From positions 372,001 to 436,000 of the forward strand of contig NZ_PUGE01000001.1 of assembly GCF_002967075.1 (NCBI RefSeq): a DNA stretch of 64,000 bases, given 5' to 3'. Positions 47,243 through 56,241 of the stretch are shown piece after piece (within the stretch, counting starts at the first letter, position 1; each line of letters begins with the position of its first letter). The notes beneath the pieces are model-generated. The model was not told the DNA's origin and made no database searches. It worked only from the letters and a program-made list of their open reading frames with translations. This stretch comes from Corynebacterium sp. J010B-136. Lineage in GTDB: Bacteria; Actinomycetota; Actinomycetes; Mycobacteriales; Mycobacteriaceae. The position numbers were made by a program, and so were the translations under genes.

Positions 47243-48404
47243 TGTGCAGCCCAGATCCGGTATCGACCGCCACAGCTCCACCAGTCAGTCCGGTGAAATA
47301 GCGCGCCGGGCTATCGCCTGAAAGCTCCACTGCATTTTTCACCGGCGCCAGGGACACTGCAGAGCCTTCTGAGTCAGCGCATAGCCAGTCCTGGTCCTCA
47401 TTGCTAGTGCCAGGTTGAACGCTATCCACGATGCTCGGCACGGTGGCAGGCAGTGCATCGATAGCTGGATGCGAGACCGTTTTAGATTCTGCCAGCTCAG
47501 CGTGCGTGACCGTACGGGTAGTGGCTCCCGCTGCAGCCATAATGGCGGCTTGGGTCGAGGTTACCGCGGCTATATCACTGCCAACTTCAGCCCACAGCTC
47601 GTCTCCCGCACGTAAGAGCTGGAAGTCAGGAATCTCTATTGGCGGTGCTTCCGTGAAAGCATTGAGAAACTCGGGTGGAACATCCACGGGATTGTCTAGT
47701 TTTAAAATACGACGGATAGTTCGACCATCGGCGCTATCGGCATCTGGCAGTAGTGCTCTGCCTTGAGTAGAAACCAGCCAGTCGCGGCCCTGGTGGCTGA
47801 AATATGCTGCTGCCGGTTGCGCTAAAGGTTGCAATTCATGACCGGCGCTCACGATGAGTTCGTGTCCGCGTTGTGGCAAATCACGGGTAGCACTGGTGAT
47901 AAACGGTGGTTCGTCAAACCGTGGTTGGGCAAGGCACGCTGCCCACAAATGCGGTTGTGACGGCCCCAGCTGGTCTAACTGCGGTGGGGTGGACAGCGCA
48001 AGGGGCGCATCGACAATGCCCAACGGCGTACCCAAGGAGACATCATCCAGAGCCGTAGCACCGATCGTGACTGGCTCAGCAGCTTTCCCCAGAATCAAAC
48101 GGGCAGATGCAAGATTCGCGACCGGATGCACTACATCATCCACGCGGACATAGAGCTGGCCTTGTTCGGAGCTCAAGAGTTCAGCTTGGCCAGGATCCGG
48201 GTCAGGGCGCAGCCACGCCAAAAGCCCTGAGCCTAATGCGATCAGCACAACCGCCACTACCCCGAAGATAAGCGCACGCCGCCGGCTTGCCAGCGGGTCG
48301 TGAATCATGCTGATATCGCCCAGAACTAGTGCGTGCTGCATTCGCCGCACTAGAAATTTGTGCCCTGATACCTGTGCTTTGGTAGTTGGCAAGATTTTAG
48401 ACAC
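47088..48404 (-). CDS. eccB: Type VII secretion membrane protein EccB
   Basis: 438 residues: short cytoplasmic N-terminus (LPTTKAQVSGHKFLVRRMQHALV in two stretches, typical of EccB), one membrane helix (about 44-65), and a large extracytoplasmic domain with two cysteines (ACLAQP, WLCADS). It ends AWPIVRLLPEASPLTRESA, the conserved EccB end, so the 155-bp overlap with mycP is real coding sequence for this gene. ATTTCGGGGGAGAG precedes the start. Confidence 0.93.
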   Translation of the reverse strand: MSKILPTTKAQVSGHKFLVRRMQHALVLGDISMIHDPLASRRRALIFGVVAVVLIALGSGLLAWLRPDPDPGQAELLSSEQGQLYVRVDDVVHPVANLASARLILGKAAEPVTIGATALDDVSLGTPLGIVDAPLALSTPPQLDQLGPSQPHLWAACLAQPRFDEPPFITSATRDLPQRGHELIVSAGHELQPLAQPAAAYFSHQGRDWLVSTQGRALLPDADSADGRTIRRILKLDNPVDVPPEFLNAFTEAPPIEIPDFQLLRAGDELWAEVGSDIAAVTSTQAAIMAAAGATTRTVTHAELAESKTVSHPAIDALPATVPSIVDSVQPGTSNEDQDWLCADSEGSAVSLAPVKNAVELSGDSPARYFTGLTGGAVAVDTGSGLHIIEETGRRHELPDVEHVDALGVAVHEAAWPIVRLLPEASPLTRESAVAASY

Positions 48405-48452
48405 AGCGAAACTCTCCCCCGAAATGCCAGTGCTGTATCTGCTAGCTTAGCC

Positions 48453-49319
48453 TTAAGTTAAATCTTTGGCAGCGCTTCTTTTATCGCGGGTTACAGCGGC
48501 CCGGGCAGCCAAATCAGCATCGTCTGGGTACTCAACACCCACGAGCGATAATCCCTTAGCTGCGGCAACCGGAATAGAGGATGACCGCGCGGTCTCCTCC
48601 AACATCGCCGCCACAAAGTCGATATCCCGTCGCCCCTCGCCTACTGCTAAGCAGCAGCCGACAAGCGAGCGCACCATCGACCAGCAAAAAGCATCGGCGG
48701 AGACATGTGCCTCATACAGGTTCGGCTCGGTCGGCGTCGAAGCGTCGACCCAATAAAATTCCTGCAGGTCACGAATGGTGGTCGCATTGGGCTTGGCCTT
48801 GCAAAAGGCCGCGAAATCGTGCAGGCCCACCAGGGCCGTAGCAGCATCCTGCATCGCGTGAATGTCAACTGGCTTTGTCCACATAGCCGTATCGCGAGCG
48901 CGCGTTGGCAAAGCTCCCGCTGGGTCTGTGGTGATGCGATACAGGTAATGCCGACGCAGCGCCGAGAACCTGGCATCAAAACCTGCCGGCGCAAAGCTGA
49001 CATTCTGGACGCGGATATCGGCATCGACAAGCTTGGCTAGACGACGCACCAACTTCGCTGGATCGCCATCGATGCTGCGTTGGTTCAGGCACTCACGCGG
49101 GACATCTGCGTGCGCGACCTGAGCCGCGGCATGCACGCCGGCGTCAGTACGTCCTGCGACGGTCAGTTCGATGGGGTGACGCAGAATCATCGACAAGCTG
49201 CGCTCCAGGACCCCTTGCACCGTGCGCAAGTCTCCTTTTTGCCTTGCCCACCCATGAAAATCGGTGCCGTCGTAGGCGATATCGAAACGCAGCCGGACAA
49301 GGTCGCTAGAGTCAGTCAT
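48453..49319 (-). CDS. truA: tRNA pseudouridine(38-40) synthase TruA
   Basis: ATG 49319 gives 288 residues ([29 protein letters not shown] in two parts); upstream in-frame codons are likely untranslated. The catalytic Asp is in [11 protein letters not shown]. Other motifs: RHYLYRI and [20 protein letters not shown] in two parts. It modifies the anticodon stem-loop. It lies between the alpha operon and ESX-4, as in mycobacteria. Confidence 0.95.
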   Translation of the reverse strand: MTDSSDLVRLRFDIAYDGTDFHGWARQKGDLRTVQGVLERSLSMILRHPIELTVAGRTDAGVHAAAQVAHADVPRECLNQRSIDGDPAKLVRRLAKLVDADIRVQNVSFAPAGFDARFSALRRHYLYRITTDPAGALPTRARDTAMWTKPVDIHAMQDAATALVGLHDFAAFCKAKPNATTIRDLQEFYWVDASTPTEPNLYEAHVSADAFCWSMVRSLVGCCLAVGEGRRDIDFVAAMLEETARSSSIPVAAAKGLSLVGVEYPDDADLAARAAVTRDKRSAAKDLT

Positions 49320-49516
49320 AGCCCCCGATCCTACCCCCGCATGAGGGCGATTGAAAAACTCCGTCGCCGCCACGTTTGCGGTGGACAATGCCTAAAGAGT
49401 CAGCAAACTCCTCAAATATTGGTGATTTGTCATCGAATTTAACAGCAGACGCGAGCGTAACCATGCTGCGATATGGCTTGCGGGCCTGCCTCTGGCCTCA
49501 CAACAGTCACTTAGTT

Positions 49517-49522
49517 TATGAT
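49517..49522 (+). promoter_or_regulatory. Possible -10 box of the secreted-protein gene
   Basis: TATGAT at 49517-49522, about 50 bases before ATG 49573. No good -35 is seen 17 bases upstream. The remainder of 49320-49572 shows nothing else recognisable. Confidence 0.35.
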
Positions 49523-49572
49523 GTGCCACTTTACTCACACAAGGACTTTAAAGTCCGGAAGGAAATACTCGA

Positions 49573-49950
49573 ATGAAGAAGTTCAAGAAGTTCACCGCTG
49601 TTGCTGGCGCTGCTGCGATTATGACCGCTGGCGCTTTGACCGCTCCCGTAGCTGGCGCTGCAGAGGACCTAGAGGGCACCTCCTCCGACATCAAGGCAAG
49701 CATTGAGGGTCTCTCCTCTGACGACAGCATCTTCTCTGGCTCCTCCAACGGCGACGAGAACACCACGGATGACAAGAAGTCCAGCTCTGAAGAGGGCAAC
49801 AACGAGCTCGCCAGCTCCGATAAGACCGAAAGTGACAAGGACAAGGGTTCTTCCGAGAACGAGCAGGCCATCCTGGGCGTAGGCATCATCGCCACTATCA
49901 TCGCTGGCATTGCTAACTTCTGGCCACAGATCCAGAAGTTCCTGCCTTAA
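49573..49950 (+). CDS. Small secreted protein with C-terminal hydrophobic helix
   Basis: 125 residues: cleavable signal peptide (MKKFKKF...; likely cleavage after AGA at about 28-30), a very acidic Ser/Asp/Glu/Lys-rich middle (31-97), and a hydrophobic C-terminal helix (AILGVGIIATIIAGIANF, about 99-116) ending FWPQIQKFLP. AAGGAAA upstream. Size and shape recall small mycolate-membrane or pore-forming proteins, but no family was recognised. It is inserted in opposite orientation between rplQ and truA, with a strong terminator. Confidence 0.75.
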   Translation: MKKFKKFTAVAGAAAIMTAGALTAPVAGAAEDLEGTSSDIKASIEGLSSDDSIFSGSSNGDENTTDDKKSSSEEGNNELASSDKTESDKDKGSSENEQAILGVGIIATIIAGIANFWPQIQKFLP

Positions 49951-49993
49951 TTGAACTTTCCGCGCTGGCTGCATAAGCGGCCAAGCGCATGAA

Positions 49994-50039
49994 AAAGGGC
50001 CGTGTACTAAACCTAAGTGGTTTTAGTACACGGCCCTTT
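49994..50039. terminator. Bidirectional terminator, 18-bp perfect stem
   Basis: AAAGGGCCGTGTACTAAA (49994-50011) and TTTAGTACACGGCCCTTT (50022-50039), ten-base loop, with A and T tracts at the ends. It closes both the secreted-protein gene and the alpha operon (rplQ). Confidence 0.92.
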
Positions 50040-50061
50040 GAAGCTTTATAAAGCTAGAGAA

Positions 50062-50574
50062 TTACTTCTCTTCTTCCTTAGCCTCTTCTGCTGGAGTTTC
50101 CTCTGCAGCGGTCTCCTCTACTGGAGCTTCCTCTACAGCGGTCTCTTCAACAGCTTCTTCTTCAGCCTTCTTGGAAGCAGCTGCGCGGGTTGCGCGGGAT
50201 GCCTCTGCAGAAACGGTCTCCTCGAGAACCAGGGAAATCTGGGACATTGGAGCGTTGTCGCCGGAACGGTTGTCCAGCTTAACGGTGCGGGTGTAGCCAC
50301 CTGCACGGTTTTCAAACTGTGGCGCCAAGTCGTCGAAGAGGTGTGCAACTACATCCTTGTGTGGAATGAGCTTCAGCACTGCACGACGGTCAGCCAGGGT
50401 TCCACCCTTAGCCTTGGTGATGATCTTTTCAGCGTATGGACGAAGGATCTTCGCCTTCGCATCGGTGGTCTTGATTGCGCCGTGCTCGAACAAGCTAGCA
50501 GCCAAGTTGCTCAGCAGGTGAGCCTGCTGCTTAGCGGAGCCGCCGAGACGGGCACCCTTCTTAGGGGTAGGCAT
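50062..50574 (-). CDS. rplQ: 50S ribosomal protein L17
   Basis: 170 residues: L17 core (1-118, [20 protein letters not shown]) followed by a low-complexity Glu/Ala/Val tail ([16 protein letters not shown]...) of about 45 residues, longer than in most bacteria but known in corynebacterial L17. Last gene of the alpha operon, followed by a strong terminator. Confidence 0.97.
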   Translation of the reverse strand: MPTPKKGARLGGSAKQQAHLLSNLAASLFEHGAIKTTDAKAKILRPYAEKIITKAKGGTLADRRAVLKLIPHKDVVAHLFDDLAPQFENRAGGYTRTVKLDNRSGDNAPMSQISLVLEETVSAEASRATRAAASKKAEEEAVEETAVEEAPVEETAAEETPAEEAKEEEK

Positions 50575-50646
50575 TTAAGTACTCCTCGTGTGCGGATTAG
50601 GTAGAGCGCGCGACCGAGTATTTTCTCGGTCTAGCACAATTGCTAT

Positions 50647-51651
50647 TTACTCGGATTCAGCCGGATCCTTGAAGTCACCGGTTTCAGCGTCGTAGCCTTC
50701 CAGCTGGGTTGGATCGAAGTCCTCAGGGGTGTCCTTGAGAGCCAGATTCAGGTTAGCCAGCTTAATCTTCACTTCGTTGATGGACTTCTGTCCAAAGTTG
50801 CGGATATCCAGCAGGTCCGATTCGGTGCACTCTGCGAGCTCACCAACGGTGTGGATTTCCTGACGCTTTAGGCAGTTGTACGAACGTACGGAGAAGTTCA
50901 GATCCTCAATTGGCATGCTGTAAGCCGCGATGTACTCGGACTCCTGTGGGGATGGTCCGATCTCGATGCCTTCAGCAGCAGTGTTCAGCTCGCGAGCCAG
51001 GCCGAAGAGTTCGACCAGGGTGCCACCGGCAGAAGCCAGAGCGTCACGAGCAGAAATTGAGTTCTTGGTTTCCACGTCGATGATCAGCTTGTCAAAGTCG
51101 GTGCGCTGCTCAACACGAGTAGCTTCGACCTTGTAAGAGACCTTCAGCACTGGAGAGTAAATCTGGTCGATCGGAATGCGTCCGATGTCACCAGAAGTTG
51201 GTGCTGCAGGAACGTAGCCACGGCCACGCTCAACGACGAGTTCCATGTCCAGCTTCGCAGTGTCATTCAGAGTTGCGATGTGCAGGTCTGGGTTGTGGAT
51301 TTCCACACCAGCTGGCGGCTGAATGTCGCCAGCCGTGACTGCGCCAGGGCCTTCCTTGCTCAGGTACATAACTACTGGCTCGTCAGAGTCAGAAGAAAGC
51401 ACCAGGCTCTTTACATTCAAGATGATTTCGGAAACGTCTTCCTTCACACCATTGACGGTGGTGAACTCGTGGAGAACACCTTCGATCTTGATGGAAGTTA
51501 CTGCTGCACCAGGGATGGAAGACAGCAGGGTCCGACGCATGGAGTTACCGATGGTGTAGCCGAAGCCTGGCTCCAGTGGTTCGAAGACGAACCGAGAGCG
51601 GGAGGAATCGATGAACTCCTCGGTAACCTGTGGGCGCTGTGAAATAAGCAT
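50647..51651 (-). CDS. rpoA: DNA-directed RNA polymerase subunit alpha
   Basis: 334 residues. The N-terminal assembly domain starts [12 protein letters not shown] with [20 protein letters not shown] in the alpha dimer interface. The C-terminal domain (about 245-315: [22 protein letters not shown] in two parts) contacts UP elements and activators. It lies between rpsD and rplQ, as usual. Confidence 0.98.
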   Translation of the reverse strand: MLISQRPQVTEEFIDSSRSRFVFEPLEPGFGYTIGNSMRRTLLSSIPGAAVTSIKIEGVLHEFTTVNGVKEDVSEIILNVKSLVLSSDSDEPVVMYLSKEGPGAVTAGDIQPPAGVEIHNPDLHIATLNDTAKLDMELVVERGRGYVPAAPTSGDIGRIPIDQIYSPVLKVSYKVEATRVEQRTDFDKLIIDVETKNSISARDALASAGGTLVELFGLARELNTAAEGIEIGPSPQESEYIAAYSMPIEDLNFSVRSYNCLKRQEIHTVGELAECTESDLLDIRNFGQKSINEVKIKLANLNLALKDTPEDFDPTQLEGYDAETGDFKDPAESE

Positions 51652-51774
51652 GGAACTTCTCCTTGTCGACGACCGCTATTTGACGCCGGTAGAGGGTGAA
51701 AATTATGGAAGGAATCCGATTGATTCCTGTGCAAACCGCACTGTGCCGAGATTGACACCGTACGGTTAAACAGT

Positions 51775-52380
51775 TTACTTCGAGTAAAGCTCGACGATGA
51801 GCTGCTCCTGCAGCGGCACGTCGATCTGAGCGCGCTCGGGCAGCTGGTGCACGAGGATGCGCAGGGATTCAGGAACAACCTGCAGCCAAGCTGGTACAAC
51901 AGCTTCGCCGAGACGATCCTGAGCCTCTTCGAACCATTCCATCTTCTGGGAACGCTCGCGGATATCGATGATGTCGTACTGCGATACGCGGTAAGAAGGA
52001 ACATTGGTCTTCTTGCCGTTCACGGTGAAGTGACCGTGGGAGACAAGCTGACGTGCCTGACGACGGGTACGTGCCAGACCTGCGCGGTAGACGACGTTGT
52101 CAAGACGGGTTTCCAGCAGGACAACCAAGTTGTCGCCGGTCTTACCTGGCTGACGGTTTGCCTCTACGTAGTAGCGACGGAACTGACGCTCAAGCACACC
52201 GTAGGTGTACTTTGCCTTCTGCTTCTCCTGGAGCTGCAGCAGGTACTCAGATTCCTTGATGCGGTTTCGGCCAGCCTGTCCCGGTGGGTATGGGCGGCGT
52301 TCGAAAGCCATGTCGCCGCCGACCAAGTCGACGCGAAGACGGCGGGATACACGAGTAGCGGGGCCGGTATAACGAGCCAT
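51775..52380 (-). CDS. rpsD: 30S ribosomal protein S4
   Basis: 201 residues, standard length, ARYTGPATRVSRRL start and an S4 RNA-binding domain (RLDNVVYRAGLARTRRQARQ). A primary assembly protein. A 123-bp gap to rpoA holds no obvious gene. Confidence 0.98.
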   Translation of the reverse strand: MARYTGPATRVSRRLRVDLVGGDMAFERRPYPPGQAGRNRIKESEYLLQLQEKQKAKYTYGVLERQFRRYYVEANRQPGKTGDNLVVLLETRLDNVVYRAGLARTRRQARQLVSHGHFTVNGKKTNVPSYRVSQYDIIDIRERSQKMEWFEEAQDRLGEAVVPAWLQVVPESLRILVHQLPERAQIDVPLQEQLIVELYSK

Positions 52381-52402
52381 AGTTTAGTTTCTCTTCCTTC
52401 CC

Positions 52403-52807
52403 TTAAACGTGGCGACGCTTCGGTGGTCGGCAGCCATTGTGTGGCTGAGGAGTTACGTCAGAGATGGACGAAACTTCCAAGCCGGCGGCCTGTAGTGAGC
52501 GGATTGCGGTTTCGCGGCCCGAACCTGGGCCTTTAACGAATACGTCAACCTTCTTCATGCCGTGCTCCATCGCCTTGCGTGCTGCAGACTCTGCTGCCAT
52601 CTGCGCTGCGAATGGGGTGGACTTACGGGATCCCTTGAAACCAACCTGTCCGGAAGAGGACCAAGAGATAACAGCACCGGATGGGTCCGTGATGGACACG
52701 ATGGTGTTGTTGAAGTTTGACTTAATGTAAGCGTGGCCCTGGGCCACGTTCTTCTTGACTACACGACGGCCGGAACGGCGCGACGTGGACTGAGTCTTCT
52801 GAGCCAT
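52403..52807 (-). CDS. rpsK: 30S ribosomal protein S11
   Basis: 134 residues; conserved [36 protein letters not shown] and C-terminal [13 protein letters not shown]. Three bases behind rpsM. Confidence 0.98.
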   Translation of the reverse strand: MAQKTQSTSRRSGRRVVKKNVAQGHAYIKSNFNNTIVSITDPSGAVISWSSSGQVGFKGSRKSTPFAAQMAAESAARKAMEHGMKKVDVFVKGPGSGRETAIRSLQAAGLEVSSISDVTPQPHNGCRPPKRRHV

Positions 52808-52810
52808 TTA

Positions 52811-53179
52811 TTACTTCTTCTTTCCTGCGATCGTCTTCTTAGGACCCTTACGCGTACGCGCATTGGTCTTGGTACGCTGACCACGGACTGGCAGGCCACG
52901 ACGGTGGCGCAGACCCTGGTAGCAACCGATTTCAATCTTGCGACGAATGTCAGCCTGAACCTGACGGCGGAGGTCACCCTCTACCTTCCAGGAAGCTTCA
53001 ATTGCGTCACGCAGTGCCGACAACTGGTCATCATCCAGGTTATCGGTACGCAGGTCAGGAGAAATGCCGGTCTTTTCCAGCAGCTCCTTGGAACGGCTTG
53101 GGCCGATTCCGTAAATGTAAGTGAGCGCGATCTCCATGCGCTTGTTGCGTGGAAGATCAACACCAGCTAGACGTGCCAT
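52811..53179 (-). CDS. rpsM: 30S ribosomal protein S13
   Basis: 122 residues; [20 protein letters not shown] start and C-terminal [23 protein letters not shown] with AAAGGACAAG upstream. No rpmJ lies between infA and rpsM, unlike many bacteria, so L36 must be encoded elsewhere. Confidence 0.98.
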   Translation of the reverse strand: MARLAGVDLPRNKRMEIALTYIYGIGPSRSKELLEKTGISPDLRTDNLDDDQLSALRDAIEASWKVEGDLRRQVQADIRRKIEIGCYQGLRHRRGLPVRGQRTKTNARTRKGPKKTIAGKKK

Positions 53180-53363
53180 GTGGCTTGTCCTTTCGGGTTG
53201 TTACGGTGGTTTTCTCCTTAACCGCCCCGCACCATGTCACACTTCGCCCGGTCCGACCGGGTCTATGGGCGACATTGTGGTGCAGGCTCTGGCCACCGTG
53301 GCCTGAGGTATGAATAGGGCGCCCGACCTTGCGGGCACCCCTGATTAAGGAGGCTTTCGGTTT
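53180..53363 (-). promoter_or_regulatory. Structured infA-rpsM spacer
   Basis: The 184-bp spacer holds several potential hairpins on the transcribed strand: GTGCCCG/CGGGCGCC, GGCCAC-GG-TGGCC, and ACCCGGTC/GACCGGG near 53240-53270. They could form a ribosomal-protein leader for rpsM-rpsK-rpsD. No gene is present. Confidence 0.45.
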
Positions 53364-53582
53364 TTACTTGTAGCGGTAGACGATGCGTCCGCGGGTCAGG
53401 TCATAAGGAGACAACTCCACCACTACGCGGTCCTCTGGGAGAATACGGATGTAGTGCTGACGCATCTTGCCGGAAATGTGAGCAAGAACCTTGTGCCCAT
53501 TATCAAGCTCGACACGGAACATTGCGTTTGGCAGCGGCTCGACAATGCGACCCTCTACCTCAATTGCGCCTTCCTTAGCCAT
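53364..53582 (-). CDS. infA: Translation initiation factor IF-1
   Basis: 72 residues, standard length; [20 protein letters not shown] with an S1/OB fold and [22 protein letters not shown] in two stretches. It starts the infA-rpsM-rpsK-rpsD-rpoA-rplQ block. Confidence 0.98.
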   Translation of the reverse strand: MAKEGAIEVEGRIVEPLPNAMFRVELDNGHKVLAHISGKMRQHYIRILPEDRVVVELSPYDLTRGRIVYRYK

Positions 53583-53690
53583 AACCTCTACTTTTCTGGC
53601 AGCCGTTTTAAGCCGGCTACCTGCATTTTTAAATGTCTACTACCTGATGCAGCCAACACGCGATTGCACGTGCGCATACACCATCGTCAT

Positions 53691-53719
53691 AGCTTACGCG
53701 TTAAGCAGCGGTTTTCCAA
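53691..53719 (-). promoter_or_regulatory. Candidate infA promoter
   Basis: Minus strand TTGGAA (complement of 53714-53719), 17-bp spacer, TAAGCT (complement of 53691-53696). It gives a leader of about 105 bases with a TAGCCG/CGGCTG hairpin near 53605-53625. The remaining bases to the IclR gene (53720-53881) show only its AGGAG ribosome-binding site. Confidence 0.4.
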
Positions 53720-53881
53720 ATATGCAAATCTATCTTTCTCGCTGGTCACCAGCTCACAACATACACGGCCCGAGACTCGGGTTTCCTGCAGCATTAGATC
53801 CTCAAGCCGCGATTGTCACTCCGACAAAAGGATTACATTGGAATGATTAGAGATTGAAAAACAAATACGACAGGAGTTTCC

Positions 53882-54688
53882 TTGGCCACCATCCCAGAAT
53901 CACCCTCATTAGAAGCACCGACCTCCAGACAGCGTGGATCAGTGGAGAAAGCCATCGACATTCTTGCTGTTTTTCAAGACCACCCTTCGGGCCTTGGCGT
54001 CAGCGAAGTTGCACGATTGACCAATCTTCCCAAAACCACTTCGCATCGCCTACTCAACACTCTCGCCAGTAGAGGAGCATTGGAACGCAGCGGCGACATT
54101 TTTCGTCTGGGCCCGGTCATCTTCGACATTGTCTCTTCCACAGGAAGTTCGGTTCGAGCTAACCTCATTAGCGAAGTAGTCACTCCGTTCCTTGCTTCCC
54201 TATTTGAGCAGACGCGGCATACCGTTCACCTTGCATACCTTGAGGGCAAAGATGTTGCCTATGCCAATAAGCTTTTCTCAACGAAGCGACTCAACTCCCC
54301 TTCCCGCATTGGCGGTCGCGCGCCGTCTTTTTGCACCGGCGTTGGCAAGGTTCTCCTCGCCCATGACAGTGCGCGCGCTGAACTAGTTCTAAAAAGCGAA
54401 CTCACAGCTTGGACACCCCATACAATTACCGATCCCGTAGCGCTACGAGCCGAACTTCTCGACATCCGCAGTGACGGCATCGCCTATGACCGGCAGGAAA
54501 TCTCCCTCGGCCTATCCTGCGTCGCAGCTCCCGTTTTCGGCCTTGAGAACAGAGCAGTTGCCGCACTGTCTATTTCCTCACCATCAGAAACCTTTGCTCC
54601 AGACAAATTAATCCCGCCGCTCCAACGCGTCGCTGCGGCAGCTGGCCGTGCAGTCAGGGAACATCAGCAGGCCCAAGAAATGTCCTAA
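53882..54688 (+). CDS. mhpR: IclR-family regulator of the mhp cluster
   Basis: 268 residues: winged HTH at about 20-80 (VEKAIDILAVFQDH, EVARLTNLPKTTSHRLLNTL) and an IclR effector domain (about 95-260; GRAPSFCTGVGKVLLAH). TTG start, AGGAG five bases upstream. It is co-oriented with and directly upstream of the catabolic genes, like E. coli MhpR, also IclR family. It should respond to 3-hydroxyphenylpropionate or a close relative. Confidence 0.85.
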   Translation: MATIPESPSLEAPTSRQRGSVEKAIDILAVFQDHPSGLGVSEVARLTNLPKTTSHRLLNTLASRGALERSGDIFRLGPVIFDIVSSTGSSVRANLISEVVTPFLASLFEQTRHTVHLAYLEGKDVAYANKLFSTKRLNSPSRIGGRAPSFCTGVGKVLLAHDSARAELVLKSELTAWTPHTITDPVALRAELLDIRSDGIAYDRQEISLGLSCVAAPVFGLENRAVAALSISSPSETFAPDKLIPPLQRVAAAAGRAVREHQQAQEMS

Positions 54689-54692
54689 GTCC

Positions 54693-54719
54693 GGTGTTCC
54701 ACCCTTCGGAACACCTTTT
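54693..54719 (+). terminator. Hairpin after mhpR, also a possible IclR operator
   Basis: GGTGTTCC (54693-54700), seven bases, GGAACACC (54708-54715), then TTTT. It fits a terminator. The same GTGTTCY-N7-GGAACA pattern recurs at 58003-58022, so an operator role is also possible. A second palindrome, ATCAC-CAATT-GTGAT, lies at 54753-54767. Confidence 0.6.
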
Positions 54720-54799
54720 GCCTTTGATCGTCTCAGGGATTGAAATGAGCACATCACCAATTGTGATTGTCATTACTTTGAGTAACAAAGGAGCCTAAG

Positions 54800-56215
54800 A
54801 TGACAGAAATGAAAAGTGGTAGTCGCGGTCCAACTGAGTCGTTCGCCTCTACTCAAACCACCACCACTGATACTCCAATTGTCCAAGAATCGTCTACTAA
54901 GCAACGCCGAAAAGTGCTCATTTCGAGTTTTCTGGGCTCGATGGTGGAATACTACGACTTCTTGCTCTACGGCGCTGCTGCCGGTTTGGTTTTCCCGCAC
55001 CTGTTTTTCGACGACCAAATGAGCCCCTTCGTAGGGATGATTTTGTCGTACACCATCTTGTTTGCAGGCTACTTGGCACGTCCCGTAGGCGGCCTTATTT
55101 TTGGACACTTCGGGGATCGCTATGGCCGTAAGAACGTTTTGCTCATCACCCTGATCGGTATGGGCATCGTCTCCGTCGCAATTGGCTTATTGCCAACTTA
55201 TGCCACGATTGGCGTCGCAGCTCCGGTTATTCTGGTTATTCTTCGCGTTATTCAGGGCATTGCCGTGGGTGGCGAGTGGGCTGGCGCAACACTCATGGCA
55301 GCTGAACATGCAAAGGCTCAATCACGAGGATTCGCAGCCTCGGTGGCTGTCTCCGGCGCTCCAGCCGGTGCAGTACTTTCCACACTCGTCCTGGCGATTT
55401 TCTCTGGGCTTCCCCAGGAGCAGTTCATGTCATGGGGCTGGCGTGTCCCATTTCTACTTTCTGCTCTCCTCGTAGTCATTGGCCTGTACATGCGTTACTC
55501 CCTGGCGGAATCACCTGAGTTCGAGGCTGTTCGTCAATCTGGACATATCAAGACCGGTGTTCCACTAAAGCGTATTTTCTCACGCTATCCAAAGCAGACC
55601 ATCTTGTCATCCTTGGCGATTACTGCACCACTGTTTATGCAAGCACTAATGGCAGTGTTTATCGTGCCGTACGTTGTTAGCACTGGCGCCATGGAACAAC
55701 AGCTGGCACTGATGCTTCTCACTTTCTCTGCTTTCGTGCACATCTTTGCAATTCCATTTTTCGCGTGGCTCTCAGATAGGTTCGGCCGCCGCCGCACAAT
55801 GCTGTGTTCTGCAGCCTTGTCAATTGCACTCATTTTCCCAATGTTTGCAGCATTCAATTCTGGCAATACTTTCCTCATCGCATTGGGCTTCATCCTCGGT
55901 AACCCAATCATTCAGGCTTCTATGTACGGCCCTGTCGGAGCGTTCTTGGCTGATAAATACGCCCCACAAGATCGTTACACCGGGGTTTCAGTTTCTTACC
56001 AACTCGGCTCAGTTCTTGGCGCTGGACTTGCCCCGCTCATCTCAACAGCACTGGTTGAGCTCAACAACGGCTGGGGCTCGTCCAACATCGCGATCTACTT
56101 CGTTTTCCTCGCAGTCGTCGCAGCTGTTTCTGTCTGGTTCGTAGAGCGTAAAGAAAACAATATTGTGCTCACCAAAACCACTACCGAGCCTGCACCCGTA
56201 TCTGCCAACAGCTAA
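54800..56215 (+). CDS. mhpT: MFS transporter, MHS family (putative MhpT)
   Basis: 471 residues, twelve membrane helices. The metabolite:H+ symporter signature is clear: SMVEYYDFLLYG, ARPVGGLIFGHFGDRYGRK, RVIQGIAVGGEWAGA, DRFGRRRTML. It probably imports hydroxyphenylpropionate or phenylpropionate for the enzymes encoded downstream; it belongs to the MHS group rather than the E. coli MhpT aromatic-acid group, so the symbol is functional. AAAGGAG precedes ATG 54800. Confidence 0.85.
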   Translation: MTEMKSGSRGPTESFASTQTTTTDTPIVQESSTKQRRKVLISSFLGSMVEYYDFLLYGAAAGLVFPHLFFDDQMSPFVGMILSYTILFAGYLARPVGGLIFGHFGDRYGRKNVLLITLIGMGIVSVAIGLLPTYATIGVAAPVILVILRVIQGIAVGGEWAGATLMAAEHAKAQSRGFAASVAVSGAPAGAVLSTLVLAIFSGLPQEQFMSWGWRVPFLLSALLVVIGLYMRYSLAESPEFEAVRQSGHIKTGVPLKRIFSRYPKQTILSSLAITAPLFMQALMAVFIVPYVVSTGAMEQQLALMLLTFSAFVHIFAIPFFAWLSDRFGRRRTMLCSAALSIALIFPMFAAFNSGNTFLIALGFILGNPIIQASMYGPVGAFLADKYAPQDRYTGVSVSYQLGSVLGAGLAPLISTALVELNNGWGSSNIAIYFVFLAVVAAVSVWFVERKENNIVLTKTTTEPAPVSANS

Positions 56216-56241
56216 ATATCAACCACTAGAAAGGTCCCTCC

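Noticed and set aside
54753..54767. ATCAC-CAATT-GTGAT as a GlxR (CRP-type) site
   Set aside because: The half-sites are in the reverse order (CAC...GTG) relative to the TGTGA...TCACA consensus.
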